IMG/VR virus record: IMGVR_UViG_3300032236_000168
Location: 1 to 26,195 of that record
Strand: one strand, 5' to 3'
Length of the DNA stretch: 26,195 bases
Source of the DNA: a virus
A model generated the notes under the pieces. It worked only from the letters and a program-made list of their open reading frames with translations, was not told the DNA's origin and did not search any database. The translations under genes and the position numbers were made by a program. This document shows positions 14,646 through 22,434 of the stretch, piece by piece; position 1 is the stretch's first letter; each line of letters begins with the position of its first letter.

Positions 14646-15563
14646 TTAAGCTGTTGGGAACGAGCCGTAGATCGAACGCCAGTTATAGTAACCCAAGGAA
14701 TAACGCTCGTAACCCTTGACCAACAAGTTGTCAGTCGTGAAGTCCACCTGCATGTCCATTTCGAATGGCATACGTTCCATGTATACGAGACCCTTAATGT
14801 TCGTAAGCAGGAACCAAGCGAAGTTCGAGGTCAAGAAGTCCATGACCATATAGCCTTCTGGGAGACCGCCGCCCGTAAACATGATAGCGTTTACGTCGTT
14901 GTCTGCCGTTCCCGGACGCAGCTGCGTCTTCGTGAGGCGAATAGCAACAGGCTCAAGTGCTGGCGGAACAATCAGCTTGCGACCACGCGCAAAAATCTTG
15001 TTACCAGCAATATCGCGGAAGTTCTGACGGATAGCGACCATACCGTTAAGGAGGGTCGATTCGTTCAAATCAACGTCGATTGTAGGCTTGTTAGCGATGG
15101 TCAGGCCGCCGTCGATTGGATGCGATGTCGAGCAGAGCGCAACACCGTCACCACCGACTGATGCGTTATACGTCGTAGCCGTGTTGAACACGTTAGCGGC
15201 GTAAATTTCCTTGGTCTGATGGAACGACTCAGTGAGGCCGAGGTTGGTCGGCTTAAACTGTGCCTTGTAGAGGTTATCGTCAATCGCCTTGCGGGTGATC
15301 GAGTAACCAAGAGCAATTTCATTATGCTCCTGATTGTAGACGTAGCGTTCGCCAGCAGCGTTATCGAACTGGGTGTTACCACCTTCGTTCTTGAGCTGGG
15401 CGAGACCGAGGTAACGCATTTCTGCGGTACGTTCGAGCGCCATGTTTGACTTGGTGATTTCAAACACCTTGTCGTACTGCGATGGGATCATCGCGTACTT
15501 ACCTTCAACCCCACGGAGGCCCGGGAGGAGAAGGTCACGAATCTGTGAAAGATTAATAGCCAT
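14646..15563 (-). CDS. Major capsid protein (HK97-fold, inferred)
   Basis: This 305-residue protein has the size and layout of a capsid subunit. It has an N-terminal arm, then SQYDKVFEITKSNMALERTA, EMRYLGLAQLKNEGGNTQFD (like an E-loop), YSITRKAIDDNLYK, ALCSTSHPIDGG, ARGRKLIVPPALEPVAIRLT, TGGGLPEGYMVMDFLTSN, AWFLLTNIKGLVYMERMPFE and a C-terminal YERYSLGYYNWRSIYG. The A-R-G-R-K-L-I-V-P-P-A-L-E-P-x-A block and the final segment are what I expect of Mu gpT-like capsid proteins; this is pattern-based. AGGAG lies 9 bases before the ATG. It is second in a unit with its own promoter, after a decoration-like gene, and follows a scaffold-like gene by two genes, as usual for head operons. Confidence 0.85.
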   Translation of the reverse strand: MAINLSQIRDLLLPGLRGVEGKYAMIPSQYDKVFEITKSNMALERTAEMRYLGLAQLKNEGGNTQFDNAAGERYVYNQEHNEIALGYSITRKAIDDNLYKAQFKPTNLGLTESFHQTKEIYAANVFNTATTYNASVGGDGVALCSTSHPIDGGLTIANKPTIDVDLNESTLLNGMVAIRQNFRDIAGNKIFARGRKLIVPPALEPVAIRLTKTQLRPGTADNDVNAIMFTGGGLPEGYMVMDFLTSNFAWFLLTNIKGLVYMERMPFEMDMQVDFTTDNLLVKGYERYSLGYYNWRSIYGSFPTA

Positions 15564-15578
15564 GTGACATTACTCCTA

Positions 15579-16190
15579 TTACGAGCCAGCAGTCAGACGA
15601 AGAGTCTGATTATTGAAGGCAACGAGGATCTGGTTGTAAGCGGTTGTCGAATCCGTGCCGTTTGCGCCCGGAGGAGCAGTGACGAGGCCGAGGATACGGA
15701 AAGCATACGTGGTCGAAGTGCTGATGTTCGCCTGATTGGCGTAAGCCGTTGACTGGCCAGAGAGTGTCTGGGCTGTCGATGGCGAAGCTGGGGAGTTACC
15801 AGCAAAGTCAATGTTCGAATTTACGTTAGCCTGAGTAACGGCAGCCGAACCCGAAGACTGAACCTTGAAGGTCGCCTGTGGGTCAGTAATGACATACGCA
15901 TTAATTACAGTTCCAGTCGGAACGGTCGTCGAAGCTGGCCAATAAGGCGACCAGATGACGCGGTTAACCGCCGAAGAATAATATTCGCAGCCAATGAAAA
16001 CGCCGAGAATAGCGCCCGTGCCAGCAGTAGCCTGAATTACATAGCCACCAGAAATAGCAACAGGGTCGCCTGTGAAGAGATTATAGCCAAGACCAGACTG
16101 AATCTGATACGTGGACTGGCCCAAAGAACCAGTGCGTCCGTCCAGAAATCCGGCAAGTTGGAAACCAAAAGGCGCTGAAGTGTTCGCCAT
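15579..16190 (-). CDS. Capsid decoration-like structural protein, 203 aa
   Basis: Begins MANTSAPFGFQLAGFLDGRT, a start I recall from virion proteins encoded beside the capsid gene in environmental phages. The body is beta-rich: YQIQSGLGYNLFTGDPVAI, GAILGVFIGCEYYS, VIWSPYWPASTTVPTG, INAYVITDPQATFKVQSSG, TTYAFRILGLVTAPPGANG and YNQILVAFNNQTLRL. It is the first gene of a transcription unit with a sigma70-like promoter and a strong AAAGGAG ribosome site 5 bases from the ATG, which fits a highly expressed virion protein. It lies directly ahead of the capsid gene. A decoration or head-stabilising role is inferred from position and the beta-rich content. Confidence 0.8.
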   Translation of the reverse strand: MANTSAPFGFQLAGFLDGRTGSLGQSTYQIQSGLGYNLFTGDPVAISGGYVIQATAGTGAILGVFIGCEYYSSAVNRVIWSPYWPASTTVPTGTVINAYVITDPQATFKVQSSGSAAVTQANVNSNIDFAGNSPASPSTAQTLSGQSTAYANQANISTSTTYAFRILGLVTAPPGANGTDSTTAYNQILVAFNNQTLRLTAGS

Positions 16191-16286
16191 AGGTTGCTCC
16201 TTTTCGGTAGAAAACTGTGCGACGGCGTGTCACGGTGTTTTCAAACGAGGAAGCCCACTACGGCGCGTAGCGGAGTTATGTGAGCA

Positions 16287-16315
16287 TGTATACACAATAA
16301 GAATTATGCTCGCAA
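16287..16315 (-). promoter_or_regulatory. Sigma70-like promoter for the capsid unit
   Basis: On the minus strand, TTGCGA (16310-16315) and TATACA (16287-16292) are exactly 17 bases apart. The start site would fall near 16280, giving a leader of about 90 bases before the ATG at 16190. It lies within a few bases of the upstream terminator's T-tract. Confidence 0.65.
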
Positions 16316-16318
16316 TAG

Positions 16319-16343
16319 AAAAAAGGGGGCCGAAGCCCCCTTT
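16319..16343 (-). terminator. Rho-independent terminator with UUCG loop
   Basis: On the minus strand, GGGGGC-TTCG-GCCCCC is followed directly by TTTTTT. The stem is flanked by three extra A-T pairs. It begins 5 bases after the stop of the 187-residue gene and separates the terminase/portal unit from the capsid unit. Confidence 0.92.
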
Positions 16344-16347
16344 ATTG

Positions 16348-16911
16348 TTAATTTGTAGGTACACTCATTGGTGAATACGATTTACGTACACCAGTTTTAC
16401 TTTGATCACGCTCAAACTGACCGCTAGGAGCAAGTCCAAGAGCGCGTTCCTTTGCGGCAACTGCTTCTCGGGCCGTTGAAAGCTCACGTTGTTTAGCGAT
16501 GTTGCTGATTTCAGATGGACGTTCCATCAAAATCATACCCTTTTTGGTGATCGCACCTTTATAACCGGGCGGTACCATGTCAGGGTGACGCGAAGCATCC
16601 ACTGGTTCCCAGCCCGCCTGAAGCAATTCGACTTCATACGCAGGATCTTTCATGCCAGCGATCTCTAAACGCTTCCAATTGTAGTCCCAACCTTCTGGAA
16701 CAACGCGTGGGTCAATGAAAAACTCGTCATAATGATCAAGGTTCTGCTCATTGTTACGCATACGGTCGCGAATTTGCTCCGCACGAAGCGCCGCATCGCG
16801 TAGACCGCGTGGTTTAGATGCGATTGGGGCCGCCTCTACTTCGTTATTAATCTCAATCACCTCTTCTGGGCGATCATACGTGCTTTTACGTGCTACTTTT
16901 GTGTTTGTCAT
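16348..16911 (-). CDS. Conserved phage protein of the head region, 187 aa
   Basis: The N-terminal 70 residues are charged and helical (LRDAALRAEQIRDRMRNNEQ). A compact segment follows: YDEFFIDPRVVPEGWDYNWK, RLEIAGMKDPAYEVELLQAG, WEPVDASRHPDMVPPGYKG, ITKKGMILMERP. A further helix comes next (ISNIAKQRELSTAREAVAAK) and then a basic tail. The block P-x-G-W-x-Y-x-W-K...Y...L...G-W-x-P-V-x-x-x-R-H-P is one I recall from phage proteins next to scaffold genes, function unknown. The ATG is 4 bases after the scaffold-like gene stop, with AGGG upstream. It is the last gene before a strong terminator. A role as capsid-associated or assembly protein is inferred from context. Confidence 0.75.
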   Translation of the reverse strand: MTNTKVARKSTYDRPEEVIEINNEVEAAPIASKPRGLRDAALRAEQIRDRMRNNEQNLDHYDEFFIDPRVVPEGWDYNWKRLEIAGMKDPAYEVELLQAGWEPVDASRHPDMVPPGYKGAITKKGMILMERPSEISNIAKQRELSTAREAVAAKERALGLAPSGQFERDQSKTGVRKSYSPMSVPTN

Positions 16912-16915
16912 AATA

Positions 16916-17857
16916 TTAAGCCCTTATGTTACCTGATTGGATCTCTTTAAGGCGGTACATTGCGTATTCCTCGTCCGACATGTCGTTGGCGCGGGCAATT
17001 TCTCGCATTTCAGGTGTAAGATTAATTGTCATTGAGCGCCCATTTTGCGTTACGGGTGCTGCACTGCGTGATACGGGTGCTGAAGCCATGGATTGACGCG
17101 TTGGGGCGGCTGTTCTCTGTTGAGGTTGGCCGTCATTGGTCAATTTACCTTCGATGTAAGAGAAATATTCAGGTGATTCGACCGGAATATTCTTCGCTAC
17201 AGCTTCAAAATGACCCGCAGTCATCAAAGCTTTCATCTGTGGGTTAGTAATGACCTCTGGGCGCTGACGTATCCAATGCTTGGAAGCTTCACTAAGGGTC
17301 GCGATCTGCGATTCAACAGGATCAAGGTTCTGTTGATGCACAGGGGGTTGCATTTGACGCTGCGGTTGCTGTGCCTCTGCTTGCTGTGTGCGTATTTTAT
17401 CTTCCAAAGCCTCTCGGCCCTGCTGAAGAGTCATCAATCGGTTATCAATTTGACCCATTTGGCGTTGAAGTTTGGCTGCCTTAGCGTAATCATTGGCTTC
17501 TAATGTAGCCGCCAATTCACGTTCCAGCATTTCCGCATCACGTTCATACGCCGCGATGGCATTTACAAACGATGTATGCTGGCTATCAGACGCTTGAAAC
17601 TGAAAATTACGTAGCTGAGCCTGTTGTTGTACAGCAATTTGCTCAACTTGTGCTTTCTGGCGTCTGGCTTCTTCCGCTTCACGGCGGCGATCTTCAAGCT
17701 GCTGTTTAAGAAGCTCAATCCCATCGTCTTCCGTGTTTCGTTTTTCAGGTGCCGCTTCTACTTTAAGCGGTTCATTTGCACCAAGATCAATTGCTGCGGC
17801 AGGTTTATCCGCCAATTTCTCGGTATCAATGACAATATCTACTGGTTCTAGATCCAT
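16916..17857 (-). CDS. Scaffold-like coiled-coil protein, 313 aa
   Basis: The sequence is acidic at the N-terminus, then almost entirely helical from about residue 40 to 170 (LLKQQLEDRRREAEEARRQK, AAYERDAEMLERELAATLEA, LMTLQQGREALEDKIR). A Gln/Pro-rich linker (QQPQRQMQPPVHQQN) and a smaller helical region with HWIRQRPEVITNPQMKAL follow. The C-terminus has LTPEMREIARANDMSDEEYA. Coiled-coil content, length and position two genes before the capsid unit fit a scaffolding protein, though nothing proves it. The ATG at 17857 is chosen because GGAGG at 17863-17867 is ideally spaced for it; an ATG 12 bases upstream overlaps the previous stop but has no such site. A protease was not found. Confidence 0.75.
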   Translation of the reverse strand: MDLEPVDIVIDTEKLADKPAAAIDLGANEPLKVEAAPEKRNTEDDGIELLKQQLEDRRREAEEARRQKAQVEQIAVQQQAQLRNFQFQASDSQHTSFVNAIAAYERDAEMLERELAATLEANDYAKAAKLQRQMGQIDNRLMTLQQGREALEDKIRTQQAEAQQPQRQMQPPVHQQNLDPVESQIATLSEASKHWIRQRPEVITNPQMKALMTAGHFEAVAKNIPVESPEYFSYIEGKLTNDGQPQQRTAAPTRQSMASAPVSRSAAPVTQNGRSMTINLTPEMREIARANDMSDEEYAMYRLKEIQSGNIRA

Positions 17858-17868
17858 AATGCCCTCCA

Positions 17869-18267
17869 TTAGAACACCACATCAGGTGAAGGGATGGCCA
17901 TGCGGATCTGAATGTCTTGCATCATGCGGCAAAGCACTCCGTTGACGGTCAAAGACCATCCATCAGACGATCTGAAAACAATCCACTCGCCTATGTTCAC
18001 GTTTTGTTCTTGAAAAGTTGTTGTTTCATCGTCCACAAAAGCCAATGGGCCTTTCTTGAGGACCAATCCTACCTTACCCTGATATTCATCTTCTTTACGG
18101 GTATTGTCGGTGAGGATAATTCCGCTTGCAGTCTTCTCAGGGCGCTTATAAATCGCGCACAAAATCCAATTGTTATAGATTTTAATGCCGGAAAGATCGC
18201 CTACAGACTCTCGCAACTCATTTACGGGGTCAACCGTATGAGTCATTTTCATACTATTCTTAGCCAT
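17869..18267 (-). CDS. GroES-like co-chaperonin, 132 aa
   Basis: The protein reads as a GroES/Cpn10 fold: NNWILCAIYKRPEKTASGII, LTDNTRKEDEYQGKVGLVLK, then NVNIGEWIVFRSSDGWSLTV and VLCRMMQDIQIRMAI. Residues 41-57 correspond to the mobile loop that binds GroEL; the G-I-I-L tetrad at 49-52 replaces the G-I-V-L of E. coli GroES, so chaperonin contact is plausible. The segment between the halves (GPLAFVDDETTTFQEQ) would be the roof or an insertion. At 132 residues it is longer than GroES (97) and T4 gp31 (111), mainly by an N-terminal extension of about 25 residues. It probably works with the host GroEL in capsid folding, as T4 gp31 does. It starts one base after the preceding stop. Confidence 0.85.
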   Translation of the reverse strand: MAKNSMKMTHTVDPVNELRESVGDLSGIKIYNNWILCAIYKRPEKTASGIILTDNTRKEDEYQGKVGLVLKKGPLAFVDDETTTFQEQNVNIGEWIVFRSSDGWSLTVNGVLCRMMQDIQIRMAIPSPDVVF

Positions 18268-18268
18268 T

Positions 18269-18481
18269 TTATCTCGCTTTTTCGTTAATGCCGATCAATT
18301 GATCATTGATCTCTTTTGCCCAGATAATTGCGTCGGATAATCCATTCAGGTACCCAACCGCGTATTTGTACTCCTCTAAGGTTTGTGCTGAACCGCCCAG
18401 AATTACCTCTGAGCGGTTTCTTTTTTCTTCTTCCAAACGCTCTTGAATCCTTCGAAACAAGAACAGATCAAGTGATGACAT
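18269..18481 (-). CDS. Small helical protein of the head operon, 70 aa
   Basis: Almost wholly alpha-helical: LFLFRRIQERLEEEKRNRSE, then LEEYKYAVGYLNGLSDAIIW and INDQLIGINEKAR. A strong AAAGGAG site is 6 bases before the ATG. The pattern R-I-Q-E-R-L...Y-x-x-x-[VL]-G-x-[LI]-x-G-L is one I recall from many phages between portal and capsid genes; the function is unknown. The Y-x-x-[AL]-V-G-x-L-x-G-L block suggests a short coiled-coil dimer, which is inference. It is placed between the 592-residue protein and the co-chaperonin with one-base spacing to the latter. Confidence 0.8.
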   Translation of the reverse strand: MSSLDLFLFRRIQERLEEEKRNRSEVILGGSAQTLEEYKYAVGYLNGLSDAIIWAKEINDQLIGINEKAR

Positions 18482-18493
18482 GTTTCTCCTTTA

Positions 18494-20272
18494 TCACTTG
18501 TACCATTTTGGCTTTTCTAGACGACCAAGGCCGCTACCGGAGCCAAATTCCGTTTCCTGATGGACACGCCCACCAGATTTTCTTGCCATTGGCGATGGGC
18601 CACCCTGCAACGCAGCAAGAGCCTGTGCCAATTGTGGAGGAGGACCACCAGCGCCGCCCGCAGGGGGCATAGGAGGGCCGCCAGCTCCCGGAGGAGGCAT
18701 TGGAGGCATACCACCCATAGGAGGGGCAGGAGGCATAGGTATGGCAGGTGGCTGGCTGCCCTGTGGTGACACATTGATTACAATGTTTGTTTTACCCTTT
18801 GTACGCCCACCGGAAGCGCGTTGAATGCGACCGCCATCTTTATAAACGCCAGATGCATTAAACCCCGGCATATTATTCATTGCGCCGCCCGTTGGAAGTG
18901 AACCATATCCACCAGTAATAGGCTGCATTGGGCCGGATGTAACAGGTTGGCCATTACCAAAACCACCCATAGAACCACCACCCTGCAGAGGACCACCCGG
19001 ATTACCACCCGGGAAAGCCATTGGAGGGTGACCCATGTAGCCACCCATGCCACCGCGCATTGGTTGACCATTCGGGCCAATACCCGGAGGTGTTCCAAAA
19101 TTACCTTGGTTAGGCGAACCACGCATACCCATAGCGTTTGTTGGAGCCATAGTCATGCCGCCGCCAGCAAACTTCTTTGCGCGGCCACCATGCTTGTGAG
19201 CAACTGGACCCTGACCACGGTTTTCTGACGGATCATTGTCACTCTTGCGTTCTTGAGCGTATTCCATACGGTCTAAAAGCCATTGATTTGGCTTACCGTA
19301 ATCATCTGCTTTAGAATCGCTTGTTTCCCAATCATACGTTGACGGATCAACGTGTTCATAGCTTTCATAATTCGGGTAAACTGTCCCCGGCTTTTTAGTG
19401 GCTTTCCCACCAAGATCGCGATGAGGGCGATGCTTCAAGGCTTCTGCTTTTACTTCCTTACGGATAAGCTTCTTATCTTCTGCTTCATCAGGGTGCTTAA
19501 CCGCGCCACCCTTCTTATGCATCATTGAATTCTGCACTGCGGGCGCACCAGCACCAGCAGGGGTAGGGATATTCATCATTGGGCCGCGAGGAGCAGCCGG
19601 GCCAGACGGGATACCAGCCTTTTTCTTACGGTTAGAAAGAGCCGCAACCATAGCCTGACGCTTGGCTGGGGAACCTTTAGGGATACCGCCGCGAGCATGT
19701 TTGGTGCGGCCACCGTTTTTCATTTCGGTGTCATTTGCCCAATCACTTAAACGTTGCAAAAAGCCGCGTGGTTGATTGCTTTTTTGCGTAATAATTTCAG
19801 ATGGCTCTCTATCGTAACCAGTCTGTGACAAAGAATTTTCGTATCCTTGATGGGCTTTGTTCTTAGCCATTTGCGAGGCCACAACCTTGTCTGGTGTCCC
19901 CTCTTGCGTAAATGGATTAAATGATTGATAAAATTGATGATTTGCTTCTTTATCAGCATCTGTTGATTTGCGATAAGCAAGTGCGTTTTGTGCTGCTTCT
20001 CCCGGGAGGCGACCGCCATCATCACGCTTTTTGCGGGCAGACTTGCCAAGGTTCTTGCGAGCCTTATCCCCCTCAAGATGAGCCACCTTGCCGCCGCGCT
20101 TGAAACGCTGCTTGCCCTTAGGCCACTGACCAGCGTTGCCGGAATCCAACTGCGGTACGCCATCGTATGGCCCCACATCATTAAACTCTTCCGACTTATG
20201 TTCTTTATGCAAACCCATGCGCTTCATCTTGGCTTGGGACGCGGACTTTGCTTCGTGTTTATAGTGGCTCAT
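18494..20272 (-). CDS. Large basic K-x-G-G motif protein, 592 aa
   Basis: The protein is mostly low-complexity and basic, with about eight short G-G units set in charged context (KRGGKV, DDGGRL, NGGRTKHARGG, KKGGAV, LGGKAT, KHGGRA, KDGGRI, KSGGRV). Residues around 370-470 are Gly/Met/Pro/Asn rich, and about 490-540 are Pro/Gly rich (PPAPPMGGMPPMPPPGAGG). One ordered-looking strand, KTNIVINVSPQG, precedes it. The C-terminus ends SGSGLGRLEKPKWYK, a signature (G-S-G-x-G-x-G-R-L-[EQ]-K) I recall from phage proteins placed after the portal. GGAG precedes the ATG. The function is unknown. Context suggests a head-internal, DNA-associated or assembly protein; the similar motifs in the histidine-rich gene point to a common binding partner. 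Confidence 0.8.
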   Translation of the reverse strand: MSHYKHEAKSASQAKMKRMGLHKEHKSEEFNDVGPYDGVPQLDSGNAGQWPKGKQRFKRGGKVAHLEGDKARKNLGKSARKKRDDGGRLPGEAAQNALAYRKSTDADKEANHQFYQSFNPFTQEGTPDKVVASQMAKNKAHQGYENSLSQTGYDREPSEIITQKSNQPRGFLQRLSDWANDTEMKNGGRTKHARGGIPKGSPAKRQAMVAALSNRKKKAGIPSGPAAPRGPMMNIPTPAGAGAPAVQNSMMHKKGGAVKHPDEAEDKKLIRKEVKAEALKHRPHRDLGGKATKKPGTVYPNYESYEHVDPSTYDWETSDSKADDYGKPNQWLLDRMEYAQERKSDNDPSENRGQGPVAHKHGGRAKKFAGGGMTMAPTNAMGMRGSPNQGNFGTPPGIGPNGQPMRGGMGGYMGHPPMAFPGGNPGGPLQGGGSMGGFGNGQPVTSGPMQPITGGYGSLPTGGAMNNMPGFNASGVYKDGGRIQRASGGRTKGKTNIVINVSPQGSQPPAIPMPPAPPMGGMPPMPPPGAGGPPMPPAGGAGGPPPQLAQALAALQGGPSPMARKSGGRVHQETEFGSGSGLGRLEKPKWYK

Positions 20273-20301
20273 TTTATAACTCCGGGGATTACTCTACGTA
20301 A

Positions 20302-22431
20302 TCATACTGATGGGTTTTGTACAAGTTCTTTAATTTTTGGTCCAAGGAAACTTTCAGCTTCTTGAGCACCCTCTGGGTGAACTGTAAGCTCACGGGCCAT
20401 CTGAAGCATCGCTATACGCTCTTTGCTTTCTCTTTCCGCGACGCGGTTGTCGTCATCCGCTTTCGCATCAAAAGCTTTGATGGTGACTTCAGCTTGGCGG
20501 GCTTGGGCATCCATCATCTTCGCTTGTGCCATGACAGTATTAGCGTCAGGTCCAGACGGAGGTGCGGGCGGGGCGAATAGCGAGGAAGCGTCCTCAATCC
20601 CCATCATGGTCAATACGCGCATATCCACAGACTTCGCATCGTAAAGTTGTGGGTTCGCGGATTGTAGTTGTTTAATCATCATGGCTTTTTGAATACGCGC
20701 CGAATGAGACGGGGTATTCGGATCAGCCACAGGCACAATGCTCACGTTATCCAAAGCCGCCAACAAAGCGTCGGGGGTCCATGGGAAAGCAGGGTACTTG
20801 TTATTTTCCCAGAAGCTTTCTGGGCTTTCTTTAAACAGCTCTTTCAGGAGCTGGAATTCACGCGCTTGTGACGCATGCATACGTTTATGCACAGAAGAGA
20901 TAACCTTCTGAGCTTGTTCAATCATCGCGATGGTTGTGCCGACTGGGGCTTCTGAATTGCCCTCACCGACATTAACCTCTACCGTTGAGCCAAGGCGCTG
21001 GCCCCCTTCCTCAACCATCTGGAGGAGGTTAAGGAAGGATGAATCTACCCCGCGATAAGGGAGGTTCATGACGACGTTTTGAATGGGTAGACCCGCTGTA
21101 TCAATCGGGAGACCGCCGCCCGGTGGGACGCGGAATTCGTTCGTGTTCTGTCTTCCAGCACCTTTTGCGTAAAGGAAGCCGGGGAAGTTAGCGAACATCC
21201 CGTTATCAATGCAGAGGCGGGTTCCCGCCGTCAACGTCATCGTGGTATTACCGAGAAGGTGAAGGTACCCAAGGCCATAGAACCCAAAGCCCGGGACAAA
21301 AATATAATCCACAAACACCTGCTTGCGGAGGTAAGATTGGTCTTCCGGCTTCCACCAACGGCGGATCTCCAGAATCTCTCTGCTGCTTTTGTCTAATGTG
21401 ACGCGGTATGGGAGGCGCAACCCAGTCTTCTCGCCCTTCTCCTCATGCTCAAACCCGGGGAGATCCAATTCGCAATAGCATTCGTATATGTCGCGTACCT
21501 CCGTCTCCATCTGATTGGAGATATTAGGTACAACCCCTTGCATACTCTCAATTTTTTCCTCAACCACATTCTTTTTAGGTGGCTGTGGGATTGTCATCGC
21601 GATATCCCTGTAGATACCAAGAAGCTGCATACGCTTCAAAGTGCTTGGGGGCATCTTAATGACATGAGTGACGCGCTGGGCTGACCAAGCGGATGTTTCC
21701 GCGCTGGAGATAATGATGTCGCGCAATGGGACAAATTCCGACACAGGGCGGCGACGAATAGGGCAATAATATACTTTTTTAAATGCGGTCCCACCAAACC
21801 CAAGGTCAAAGAACATACGTTCCGTGTCCGGGTAATATTCACTGGCGGTGACCGTTAGGTAATGGTTAAAGTCTCTCTCAAATTCATTCGCGTGATAATC
21901 CGCCTGAAGTGTCTCCATGCCATCATTACGTGCCTTTACAGGACCGTTAGATGGGAGAAGTTCCCCACGGGCGTTCGCTTGAAAACGCACGATAGCCTCA
22001 AGGAGGAGGGGATGACGGACTGTGGATTGCCCCTCAACCGCCGTAGAGCCATCTGAAGCGTTAGAGCGGGGTGTTTCAATCTTAGTCCCAAGAAGTTCAA
22101 GGCCAGCCGTGTACTGCTGGAGCAGCTCATCGCGTGACTTATCATCCTCCTCAATGAGGCGAATTAATTCCGACCCAATGCTACCCAATGCGGATGATTC
22201 AATCTCTAACGCTAAGTTAGCTTCAAAATCATCGCTTTTAGTGCCGGGCACAACGCCGCCCATACTAATGGTGACGGAACCATCAGGGAGTTCGATTTTA
22301 ATAAAACCGGACTTTGGGTCAATTGTGGCTTCCGTGTCTTCACCCGCATCCAAGTCAATATCCACCGACTCCATGTCTGGATAATTCCCTGCGACGGGAT
22401 TCTGACGCATGTTCATCGGGGCTAATGGCAT
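20302..22431 (-). CDS. Portal protein, P22/SU10-like, 709 aa
   Basis: This would form the dodecameric ring at the packaging vertex. Recognisable blocks in order: RHPLLLEAIVRFQANARGEL, RMFFDLGFGGTAFKKVYYCP, VPLRDIIISSAETSAWSAQR, IRRWWKPEDQSYLRKQVFVD, VPGFGFYGLGYLHLLGNTTM, VPPGGGLPIDTAGLPIQNVV, then EAPVGTTIAMIEQAQKVISS and a C-terminal helical and acidic part. The size, the D-x-G-F-G-G-T-A-F-K segment and gene order after the large terminase support portal; I associate it with the P22/SU10 portal type, unverified. An acidic N-terminus of about 70 residues precedes the core. The ATG is 3 bases after the terminase stop, with only a weak ribosome site (GGTG), so translation is probably coupled. 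Confidence 0.92.
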   Translation of the reverse strand: MPLAPMNMRQNPVAGNYPDMESVDIDLDAGEDTEATIDPKSGFIKIELPDGSVTISMGGVVPGTKSDDFEANLALEIESSALGSIGSELIRLIEEDDKSRDELLQQYTAGLELLGTKIETPRSNASDGSTAVEGQSTVRHPLLLEAIVRFQANARGELLPSNGPVKARNDGMETLQADYHANEFERDFNHYLTVTASEYYPDTERMFFDLGFGGTAFKKVYYCPIRRRPVSEFVPLRDIIISSAETSAWSAQRVTHVIKMPPSTLKRMQLLGIYRDIAMTIPQPPKKNVVEEKIESMQGVVPNISNQMETEVRDIYECYCELDLPGFEHEEKGEKTGLRLPYRVTLDKSSREILEIRRWWKPEDQSYLRKQVFVDYIFVPGFGFYGLGYLHLLGNTTMTLTAGTRLCIDNGMFANFPGFLYAKGAGRQNTNEFRVPPGGGLPIDTAGLPIQNVVMNLPYRGVDSSFLNLLQMVEEGGQRLGSTVEVNVGEGNSEAPVGTTIAMIEQAQKVISSVHKRMHASQAREFQLLKELFKESPESFWENNKYPAFPWTPDALLAALDNVSIVPVADPNTPSHSARIQKAMMIKQLQSANPQLYDAKSVDMRVLTMMGIEDASSLFAPPAPPSGPDANTVMAQAKMMDAQARQAEVTIKAFDAKADDDNRVAERESKERIAMLQMARELTVHPEGAQEAESFLGPKIKELVQNPSV

Positions 22432-22434
22432 TTA

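Noticed and set aside
16191-16347. Small gene or structured riboswitch in the leader before the decoration-like gene
   Set aside because: No frame with a start and ribosome site was found, and apart from the terminator and promoter no stable conserved fold was recognised.
19747-20181. 144-codon frame on the minus strand overlapping the 592-residue gene
   Set aside because: It lies wholly inside a well-supported gene in another frame, with no recognisable protein pattern.
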